Of a stretch of DNA of 64,000 nucleotides, positions 57,934 through 64,000 are shown in pieces. The position numbers were made by a program, and so were the translations under genes. Origin of the DNA: Caulobacter zeae (GTDB taxonomy: Bacteria; Pseudomonadota; Alphaproteobacteria; Caulobacterales; Caulobacteraceae); assembly GCF_002858925.1 (NCBI RefSeq), contig NZ_PJRS01000004.1:1-64000 (forward strand), read 5' to 3'. The notes under the pieces are model-generated. The model made no database searches. It saw only the letters and a list, made by a program, of their open reading frames with translations, and was not told the DNA's origin. Positions within the stretch are counted from its first letter, which is position 1. Every line of letters begins with the position of its first letter.

Positions 57934-58698
57934 ATGTGGGTTACCGAACACTTCTGGACATTCGCGACGGTCCTCCTGGGTCCGTTCGTCGGCAGCTTCA
58001 TCGGGCTGCTGACCCTGCGCCTGCCCGCGGAGCGACCGTGGGCGGCGTCGCGTTCGGCCTGCGACGGCTGTGGCCGCAAGCTTGGACCGCTGGACCTCAT
58101 TCCCATCCTGAGCTTCGTTGGCCTGCGCGGGCGCTGCCGAAGCTGCGGCGCGGCGATTCCAAAGCGCTACCTGCTGCTGGAACTGGCGTGCCTGCTGATC
58201 GGTGCCTGGAGCGCCCTGGCTTTCGCCGGCCCCCTAGCGCCGGCGACGGCGATCTTCGGCTGGTGGTTGCTGCTGCTGGCGGTGATCGACGGCGAGCATT
58301 TCTGGCTGCCCGACATGTTGACCCTGCCGCTGGGCGCGGCGGGCTTCGCCGTCTCGATCCTGGTGCTGCGAGAGCCGGCGTGGACGCCGGTGCTGGGCGC
58401 GACGATCGGCTTCGGATCGTTGTGGCTGCTGGCCTGGATCTACGAGCGAGTACGCGGCCGCGATGGCCTGGGCGGCGGCGACCCGCGCCTGCTGGGCGCG
58501 ATCGGGGCCTGGACAGGCTGGAGCGCCCTGCCCTCGGTGCTCCTCTGGGCTGGCCTGGCCGGTATCAGCGTCGCCCTGGCGCAGCTGATCCTTCGCCGCC
58601 GGGTGACGATGGACCAACGGCTGCCGTTCGGGGTGTTCCTGGCCATCGGCGCCTGGCTGACCTGGCTGCTAGGGCCGCTTCACGGCTTTCTCGGCTGA
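57934..58698 (+). CDS. Prepilin peptidase (A24 family)
   Basis: 254 residues, about seven membrane helices. ATG 57934 gives MWVTEHF; an upstream in-frame start falls in the tRNA spacer. The cytosolic N-terminal loop has two CxxC pairs (CDGCGRKLG and CRSCGAAIP), and the catalytic aspartates lie in VIDGEHFWLPD and GLGGGDPRLLGA. Cleaves leader peptides of the pseudopilins GspG-K encoded on the opposite strand and methylates their N termini. Overlaps gspN tail-to-tail by 30 bases. Confidence 0.93.
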   Translation: MWVTEHFWTFATVLLGPFVGSFIGLLTLRLPAERPWAASRSACDGCGRKLGPLDLIPILSFVGLRGRCRSCGAAIPKRYLLLELACLLIGAWSALAFAGPLAPATAIFGWWLLLLAVIDGEHFWLPDMLTLPLGAAGFAVSILVLREPAWTPVLGATIGFGSLWLLAWIYERVRGRDGLGGGDPRLLGAIGAWTGWSALPSVLLWAGLAGISVALAQLILRRRVTMDQRLPFGVFLAIGAWLTWLLGPLHGFLG

Positions 58699-59379
58699 CA
58701 GCCGAGTCGACACCACGCGCCGGACGCCGGCCGCATCCTTGACGAAGCCCTGGTCGAGCGCGGCCTGCACCAGCAACGGATCGGCCGTCGCCACCGCGAC
58801 CTCGGCCTGAAGCCGGCCTGCGCCATCGGCGCGCAAGGTGATCGCCGCCCCGCCTCCTCCCCTCGGCGTCAGGCGCGCAACCCAGTCGCCGCCCACGCAG
58901 GCCGGCGTTCCGGCGAAGGTCGCTCCTCCGAGCAAGGGATCCTGGACGGCGCGGAAGCGGATCTGGCCGACGGCCTTGAGACAGCGTCCGTCACGAAAGA
59001 TCGCGGCCAGGTCGCGGGCCTCGATCCGGCCAGGCAGTTGGTCCGCATCCAGCGAGATCGAACCGCTCAGGGCCTCGACGCCCTTGTCCCGCCCGGCGCG
59101 CAGAATGAAGGACCGATCGCCCGCCTCGTCCTTGGCCCGCAACCGCACGTCGCCGGCCAGCAGCGCCAAGAGAGAGAGGCCGACATCGTATGCGCCCAGC
59201 CGGCGGCCCTGGGCGGCCGCCAGGTCCACGCGGCCGCGCCAGACCGTTCCCGACGCCCGGATCACCCGCAACGCCTCGCAGTCGGCCAGCCGACCAGTCA
59301 GCAGCGTGACAGGGGCCAGGACGACGACCGCCGCAGCGGTCATCCCGGCCAGCACGACCATCATGATCCGGGTCTTCAT
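58669..59379 (-). CDS. gspN: Type II secretion system protein N
   Basis: 236 residues: one N-terminal membrane helix (MMVVLAGMTAAAVVVLAPVTLL) and a periplasmic beta-rich domain (SGTVWRGRVDLAA, YDVGLSLLALLAGDVRL). Weakly conserved family, identified mainly by position and layout. Start overlaps gspM by four bases. Confidence 0.82.
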   Translation of the reverse strand: MKTRIMMVVLAGMTAAAVVVLAPVTLLTGRLADCEALRVIRASGTVWRGRVDLAAAQGRRLGAYDVGLSLLALLAGDVRLRAKDEAGDRSFILRAGRDKGVEALSGSISLDADQLPGRIEARDLAAIFRDGRCLKAVGQIRFRAVQDPLLGGATFAGTPACVGGDWVARLTPRGGGGAAITLRADGAGRLQAEVAVATADPLLVQAALDQGFVKDAAGVRRVVSTRLSAEKAVKRP

Positions 59380-59852
59380 CGGGCGGCCCTGGCGAAGGTG
59401 ACCTCGGCCTCGACGAAGCCGTTGTCGAGGCGCGAGGCCGTGAAGCCGGCGACATCCAGGCCGGCCTCGCGTTCCAGCGACGCGGCCCAGGGCAGCAGGG
59501 CGCGGGCGTCGATGGCGGTGATCCAGACGGTGAAGGCGCCGTCACTCTCCTGGCGCTTGCGTGCGATCGGCACGGCAAGGCTTGCGGCGCTGGCTTCGAC
59601 GATCACCGCGACCGGACGGGAGTCGGGCTTGGACGGCGCGGGGGCGCCCGAGGCCAACCTCAACGCGGCGGACTGCTCGCGCGCCTCATGCAGCCTTTCG
59701 CGTACGTCGTCACTCGCATGCCTCAAGGGCGCGACCACGCCGTAGAAGCCGGCGACGCCGATGATGGCGGCGGCCATGACGCCCAGCATCACCCGCTCGC
59801 GCGGCGTGCGGCCGTCCCACGCCGGGCGCGCGGTTTCGAGGATCCGGCTCAT
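59376..59852 (-). CDS. gspM: Type II secretion system protein M
   Basis: 158 residues: short cytosolic N terminus with TPRERVMLGV (common in GspM), one helix, then a ferredoxin-like periplasmic domain (VTIFA-like AFTVWITAIDARALLPWAASLE). Inner-membrane assembly platform, partner of GspL. Confidence 0.87.
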   Translation of the reverse strand: MSRILETARPAWDGRTPRERVMLGVMAAAIIGVAGFYGVVAPLRHASDDVRERLHEAREQSAALRLASGAPAPSKPDSRPVAVIVEASAASLAVPIARKRQESDGAFTVWITAIDARALLPWAASLEREAGLDVAGFTASRLDNGFVEAEVTFARAAR

Positions 59853-60925
59853 GGCTTGCTCCGCACGATCAGGTCGCTGGTGACGCGCTGGCCCTCGGTG
59901 ACCGTGCCCTGCTCGGTGACATCGAAGCCCCCGGCCTTCAGCGCTTCACGCAGTTGGTCCATGTCGGAATAGTTGGCGTAGGAGACCGACGAGCGGATCG
60001 CGCCGTCCTGGCCATGGACCAGGGTATCCAGCCGCATGCCCGGCACTGCGCGCACCGCGGCAAGATAGCCGGCCGAAAGCTCGCCGAAGCCCAGCTTGCG
60101 GGCCGCCTGCAGCCGGCTGACGGCATACCGGGCCGGATCGCCGTAGCGCGCCGATTGCGGAACGAGTTGAACCGCCAAGGCGGCGTTGCGCCGCTCGATC
60201 GCGCGCGCCTCCAGGCCGTCCCTGGCGATCTGCGCCAACAGCAGGACGAGCGGCGAGATCGCGACGATGGCCAGGAGCCCCGCCAGCCGCCGCCAGCGCA
60301 GGACCGGTCCGTGCCGACGCGGCGCGAACTGGCCTTGCAACAGGTCCACCGGCGGCCGCTCGGCGCCCGCCAGCAGCCAGGCGTCCAGCTCGGAGGCCGG
60401 GATGTAGCGATGCGGCCTGTCGCCGACGACGGCAGAGGCCAGTTCGGGTTCGACGCCGAACGCCAGCCCCTCGGCCCGAACACCCAACCGCTCGCCGAAC
60501 GAGGCCAGGACTGTTCGCCCCTCGGCGTCCTGCGGTAACAGCAGGTAGTCGGGGGTCGCGCCAGTGACGGTCACGCCTCGCGCCTTGGCCGCCTCAAGGC
60601 CCGAGCGAAGCCGCTCGCGGTCGAGCCAGACGACGAGGGCGCGCCCCTCCGCGTCGCGCTCGCCGACCGCCAAGTGCAGCCCTTCGGCGCCGGTCGCCAC
60701 GGCCTCGCCGACTTGGAACGCGGCCGCCGCCCGCGCCTGGGCGGAACTGCCAGTCGGCAGATCGAGCCAGCGGGTGACAGCCTCGGCGCCGGGCAGCACG
60801 AGCACGGCTTCGCCGCCGCCCTGCTCGCTGGGCAGAAGCTTGCGGCGCACAGGACCGTGGGCGCCGGCCTCGACGATCTCGGGGGCCTCATCGGGCGTTT
60901 CGGGAAGGAGCAGCAGACGGGTCAT
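59849..60925 (-). CDS. gspL: Type II secretion system protein L
   Basis: 358 residues: actin-like cytosolic domain (about 1-215; VTGATPDYLLLP, ASFGERLGVRAEGLAF), one membrane helix (LLAIVAISPLVLLLAQIA about 222) and a periplasmic ferredoxin-like domain. Recruits the GspE ATPase. ATG 60925 overlaps the gspK stop. Confidence 0.9.
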   Translation of the reverse strand: MTRLLLLPETPDEAPEIVEAGAHGPVRRKLLPSEQGGGEAVLVLPGAEAVTRWLDLPTGSSAQARAAAAFQVGEAVATGAEGLHLAVGERDAEGRALVVWLDRERLRSGLEAAKARGVTVTGATPDYLLLPQDAEGRTVLASFGERLGVRAEGLAFGVEPELASAVVGDRPHRYIPASELDAWLLAGAERPPVDLLQGQFAPRRHGPVLRWRRLAGLLAIVAISPLVLLLAQIARDGLEARAIERRNAALAVQLVPQSARYGDPARYAVSRLQAARKLGFGELSAGYLAAVRAVPGMRLDTLVHGQDGAIRSSVSYANYSDMDQLREALKAGGFDVTEQGTVTEGQRVTSDLIVRSKP

Positions 60926-61896
60926 TCTTCCAGGGTCCAGCGCCGGGCGACGAGACGGACGCGGTTCGTCGGGCCGGCTTCGAAAAGCGAGGTCATGAAG
61001 GTTTCGCCGCCGGCCAGGCCGACGCGGCTTTCGAGCGAGAAGTAGCGGGTGCGGAAACGGATCTGGTCGCGGACGCCGTCGGCCGGCGCCGCCCCGGCCA
61101 GGGCCTGCTGCCCCCAGAAGGCCTCCAGGTCCGACCAGCCGCCCGCCGGACGCGCGGCGAGCGCCTGGCGGGCGCTCTCTGGCGAGACGCCGCCCAAGGT
61201 GACCGCCGAGAGCAGGACAGCCCGCTCCTGGGGCAACGTGTTGACGTTGATCGGCGACAGGTCGGTGGTCGGCAGCGCGCAGACATAGGGCCGCAGCATG
61301 GCGTAGACCTTGGCGTCGAAGCCGCGCACGGCGCGCAGTTCGCTGACCTCGGCCAGGGGCGCGCCCGCCGTGCGGTACGGCGTCTTGCGATCCGCATAGC
61401 CTTCGTCCTCCAGCCCGGCCGGCCCGACGTCGTTGCTGTCGATCCACTGCGCCAGGCTTTCGGCCAGGTCAGGACCGTTGGGCATGCCCAGCAGGGTCAT
61501 CAGGCTGGACAACTGGCGCACGCCCAGCTCGCGGCGGCGAAAGGGCTCGCCCTGGTCGGCCTCGACCACGCTGTTTAGGTTGAAACAGCCGGTGGCGTCG
61601 GCGACGAGCGCCTGGATCTGGCCGCCCTCGATCGGGAACTCCACGACCCGACCGTTCCACCCGCCTTCCAGCGAGGTCTTGCCCGGATCTCGCGCGAGAA
61701 GCTGGTCGATCCGCGAACTGGCCATCTGCTCGCCGCCGAGGGCGTACCAGCGCGCCTGGCCCGCCACCTGGACGTTGAACGACCGGCGCAGGCCAAAGCG
61801 GATGTCCTCCAGCACGCCCACGGCGATGATGCCGATGACGGCCACCATCAGCAGCACCGTCAGCAGGGCCGCGCCTTCCTCGTGCCTGCGCTTCAT
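60922..61896 (-). CDS. gspK: Type II secretion system minor pseudopilin GspK
   Basis: 324 residues. Prepilin-like start EEGAALLTVLLMVAVIGIIAVGVL without the usual Glu5, as in GspK; then the inserted alpha domain with NLNSVVEADQGEPFRRRELG, LAQWIDSNDVG and INVNTLPQERAVLLSA. Caps the pseudopilus tip with GspI and GspJ. Confidence 0.94.
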   Translation of the reverse strand: MKRRHEEGAALLTVLLMVAVIGIIAVGVLEDIRFGLRRSFNVQVAGQARWYALGGEQMASSRIDQLLARDPGKTSLEGGWNGRVVEFPIEGGQIQALVADATGCFNLNSVVEADQGEPFRRRELGVRQLSSLMTLLGMPNGPDLAESLAQWIDSNDVGPAGLEDEGYADRKTPYRTAGAPLAEVSELRAVRGFDAKVYAMLRPYVCALPTTDLSPINVNTLPQERAVLLSAVTLGGVSPESARQALAARPAGGWSDLEAFWGQQALAGAAPADGVRDQIRFRTRYFSLESRVGLAGGETFMTSLFEAGPTNRVRLVARRWTLEE

Positions 61897-62483
61897 CGCC
61901 CCTCCCCCGAGGTGAGGAACAGCTGGTCGACGCGGCCCAGGTCGGCCAGCGTCATGTCCAGGCGCACGGCGGTCGGGATGTCGGTCTGCGGATTGCCCTT
62001 CCAGGTCGGCGTCCAGGCGCCGTTGAAGAGAAAGGCGGGCCGAATGCCGGTGACGTCATGCAGGAGCACCTGCGGCGGGCCAAGGCGCGCGCCATCCAGC
62101 GCCGGGCGCGAGCGCCGCTCCAGGCGTCCCTCGACCAGGGCGTACTCCACATATTGCAGCGAGGCGCGGGGATCGACGTCAGGGTTCTCCCAGCCGCGCC
62201 GGACGAAGGCCAGCAGCGGTCCGCCGCCGCCCCAGGGATCGCCGCCGGCGAAGGCGGTGATCGCCGGCCGCCCATCCTCGCCGCGCGTACGGCGGGCGGC
62301 GGCCTGGGAGAGGTCGGCCTTGAGGATGGCGCGGGCGCGCTGAAGCTCGGCATGGCGATCGACCGTCACCCGCACCGCGCTCTGATTGGCCAGGGTCGAG
62401 CCCATCACGGCCACGCCGGCCGCGCTGATCAGGGCGAAGATCAGCACCGCCACCAGCATCTCGACCAGGGTGAAACCCTTCAT
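61893..62483 (-). CDS. gspJ: Type II secretion system minor pseudopilin GspJ
   Basis: 196 residues from ATG 62483: MKG|FTLVEMLVAVLIFALISAAG with the cleavage site after Gly3, then the GspJ body (LQRARAILKADLSQ, GDPWGGGGPLLAFVRRG, LQYVEYALVEGRLERRS). Overlaps gspK and gspI by four bases each. Confidence 0.94.
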   Translation of the reverse strand: MKGFTLVEMLVAVLIFALISAAGVAVMGSTLANQSAVRVTVDRHAELQRARAILKADLSQAAARRTRGEDGRPAITAFAGGDPWGGGGPLLAFVRRGWENPDVDPRASLQYVEYALVEGRLERRSRPALDGARLGPPQVLLHDVTGIRPAFLFNGAWTPTWKGNPQTDIPTAVRLDMTLADLGRVDQLFLTSGEGR

Positions 62484-62851
62484 CGCGCGCCCCGAAACAG
62501 CGAGGCCTGGACCAGCGGCGCGCGAGAGCGGGGCGCGGCCACGGCGATGTCGACGCGGACGATGGCGGGATCGGCGGTGCGGCTGACCTGGCGGGTCCAG
62601 GCCCATGGGCGTCCGCCGGCCGTCTCGACGCCAGCGCTACGGCCGATAGCGAGCGGCGTCGAACTTGCCATGGCCTCGACCGCACGGTTGTCGAGCACCA
62701 CCTCGGCCAGCACCCGGTCGGAAAGCCGTCCTCCGGCGCGGGTGTTCTCACCCGCCAGGTTCAGCAACGCCAGCACGGCCAGGCTGAAGATCGCCAGGGC
62801 GACCAGCAGCTCGATCAGGGTGAAGCCGGCTTCAGAACGGGCGCGGGGCAT
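62480..62851 (-). CDS. gspI: Type II secretion system minor pseudopilin GspI
   Basis: 123 residues from ATG 62851: MPRARSEAG|FTLIELLVALAIF with Glu5 after the cleavage point, then LAEVVLDNRAVE and the short GspI beta domain. Overlaps the gspH end by 20 bases. Confidence 0.93.
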   Translation of the reverse strand: MPRARSEAGFTLIELLVALAIFSLAVLALLNLAGENTRAGGRLSDRVLAEVVLDNRAVEAMASSTPLAIGRSAGVETAGGRPWAWTRQVSRTADPAIVRVDIAVAAPRSRAPLVQASLFRGAR

Positions 62852-63308
62852 CGAGCGAGACGTTCCCTGCCAGGTCGACGACGATGGTTCGACGCGCCTT
62901 GCCGCGCGCGAAGGTGAACTCGGTGGGATTGGCCAGGCCCGTGGGGTCGAAGACCACCACGGCCTGCGGCCCGACGGTGACCTGCGTGCCCTCCTCGAAG
63001 GCGCGGGCGCGGAACGGGGCCTCGTCCAGCGGGCGCCAGTCGCGCCCGTCGCGGCGCTCGAACCGATACTCGCCATCGGACGCCACGACCCGCACCTGAC
63101 CGCCCCGGAACACGGCCTCGTCCCGCGCCCGCAGCAGGCTGGCGGCGAAGCGCTCGGCCTCCTGCGACAGGGCGGGCCGGCCGTCCGGCAGGGCCAGGAC
63201 GACGGCGCTGGCCAGCAGGCCCATGATCACCAGCACGATCATGAGCTCGACGAGGGTGAAGCCTCCTCGCCTTCCGGCCTTGCGCGGGATGTCAGCCCCA
63301 GTTGCCAA
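62832..63308 (-). CDS. gspH: Type II secretion system minor pseudopilin GspH
   Basis: 158 residues. RRGG|FTLVELMIVLVIMGLLAS is the prepilin site; then RARDEAVFRGGQVRVVASDGEYRFE of the GspH fold. No ATG fits; TTG at 63308 has AAGGA eight bases upstream and overlaps the gspG 3' end by 17 bases, giving a leader MATGADIPRKAGRRGG. Confidence 0.9.
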   Translation of the reverse strand: MATGADIPRKAGRRGGFTLVELMIVLVIMGLLASAVVLALPDGRPALSQEAERFAASLLRARDEAVFRGGQVRVVASDGEYRFERRDGRDWRPLDEAPFRARAFEEGTQVTVGPQAVVVFDPTGLANPTEFTFARGKARRTIVVDLAGNVSLDAPRPF

Positions 63309-63741
63309 TGTCGGCGTCCTTGCCCTCGCCGCCTTCGCGGCCGTCGGCGCCGAACGAGAAGACGTCGATCGCCCCGTGCTGGCCCGGCGAGCGGTACTGA
63401 TAGTCATTGCCCCACGGGTCCTTGGGCAGGCGACGCACATAGCCGCCCTCGCGATAGCGGTCGGGCTGGGCCAGGCTGGCCGGCGGCGTCACCAGGGCCG
63501 CAAGGCCGTCCTCGGTGCGCGGGAAGGCGAAGGTGTCGAGGCGGTAGCCCTCCAGGGCCTGCTCCAGCACCGCCACGTCGGCGCGGGCCTTTTCCTTCAT
63601 GGCCTTGTCCTGGCTGGGCAGGACATTGATGGCCACGACGGTAGCCAGAAGACCCAGGATGACGATGACGACCATCATCTCCACGAGGGTGAAGCCGGCT
63701 TCGCGGGCGCGGCGGCGGCGGGTCTTGTCAGGGGCGCGCAT
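63292..63741 (-). CDS. gspG: Type II secretion system major pseudopilin GspG
   Basis: 149 residues: REAG|FTLVEMMVVIVILGLLATVV, then the GspG signatures ALEGYRLDTFAFPRTEDGLAALV and LPKDPWGNDYQYRSPG, and a calcium-site-like FGADGREGGEGKDADIGNW end. Main pseudopilus subunit. Confidence 0.96.
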   Translation of the reverse strand: MRAPDKTRRRRAREAGFTLVEMMVVIVILGLLATVVAINVLPSQDKAMKEKARADVAVLEQALEGYRLDTFAFPRTEDGLAALVTPPASLAQPDRYREGGYVRRLPKDPWGNDYQYRSPGQHGAIDVFSFGADGREGGEGKDADIGNWG

Positions 63742-63753
63742 GGTCTTGGCCTC

Positions 63754-64000
63754 CTAGTTCATGGCCAGGGTGTTGATCTGCAGGATGGGCAGCAGGATCG
63801 AGAGGACGATCGTCGCCACCACGCCGCCGAGCACGACGATGATCGCCGGCTCCAATAGGCTCAGCAGGGTGGCGGTGAAGGTGTCGAACTCGCGCTCGAG
63901 ATACTCGGCGGCGCGGGTCAGCATGGCGTCGACACGGCCGCTGCTTTCGCCGCTGGCGGTCATGTAGACGAGCACCGGCGGAAAGACGCCCGTGCGCCGC
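63754..64000 (-). CDS. gspF: Type II secretion system inner-membrane protein GspF (3' part)
   Basis: C-terminal part only; the gene continues past the window end. PPVLVYMTASGESSGRVDAML and RAAEYLEREFDTFTATLLSLLEPAIIV then a final helix to ILLPILQINTLAMN match GspF. The TASGES motif is the family hallmark. Twelve bases before gspG. Confidence 0.94.
   Translation of the reverse strand, partial: RRTGVFPPVLVYMTASGESSGRVDAMLTRAAEYLEREFDTFTATLLSLLEPAIIVVLGGVVATIVLSILLPILQINTLAMN

Overview
The window is high-GC, densely packed bacterial DNA. Coding style and gene content (Caulobacter-type NodT efflux porin, cobalamin salvage operon with a btuB riboswitch, class II DAHP synthase, pyruvate phosphate dikinase, high-GC PstS and T2SS genes) point to an alphaproteobacterium, most likely Caulobacter or a close relative in the Caulobacteraceae. 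It looks chromosomal: housekeeping genes (glmU, rpiA, gor, panD, ppdK, two tRNAs) run throughout, and I see no phage, insertion sequence or CRISPR array.

Layout. 1-360: no gene, two palindromic repeats. 361-5483: an aldehyde dehydrogenase, an MFS carrier, an IclR regulator and a beta-lactamase-fold hydrolase, probably a small catabolic locus of unknown substrate. 5480-7431: a conserved small ORF, ArsC, and PstS behind a triple Pho box. 7580-11742: a DEAD-box helicase with a long disordered tail, a HI0933-family flavoprotein, and a ParD/ParE pair whose toxin gene carries an in-frame stop. 11746-15043: a chemoreceptor divergent from an Hsp70/YegD-like protein. 15195-20302: a MarR-controlled AaeXAB-type efflux operon with its own outer-membrane channel. 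20416-23100: ppdK. 23408-24887: a small membrane protein, an ECF sigma factor and its likely membrane anti-sigma partner.

24898-29806 holds a system of unknown function. It is the counterpart of E. coli yjfIJKLMC: a DUF2170 protein, a PspA-like coiled coil and a glutathionylspermidine-synthase-like ATP-grasp enzyme on the minus strand, divergent from DUF2491, DUF350 and DUF1190 proteins on the plus strand. Small extra genes sit at both ends, including a 46-residue membrane protein whose ribosome binding site is buried in a long hairpin.

30268-40469 is a cobalamin uptake and salvage locus: cobU, then divergently a cobalamin riboswitch followed by btuB, cobC/cobD-type decarboxylase, cobO, btuF, btuC, btuD, cbiB, cobT, cobS and a tyrosine-phosphatase-like gene, nearly all overlapping. 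No corrin-ring synthesis genes are present. 40463-45019 is a four-gene Csu-type chaperone-usher pilus operon. 45629-52138 mixes single genes (DUF3606, tRNA-CAT, SIMPL, lipoprotein, panD, esterase, acyl-CoA synthetase, class II DAHP synthase). 52222-56974 is a glmU-rpiA-gor-O-antigen ligase run. 57040-58698 has gph, tRNA-Val and a prepilin peptidase. 58669-64000 is a type II secretion operon gspF(partial)-G-H-I-J-K-L-M-N read on the minus strand and cut by the window end.

A family of palindromic repeats (two G/C-rich arms around a variable hairpin) sits at gene ends at five or six places. Its central hairpin changes sequence but stays paired.
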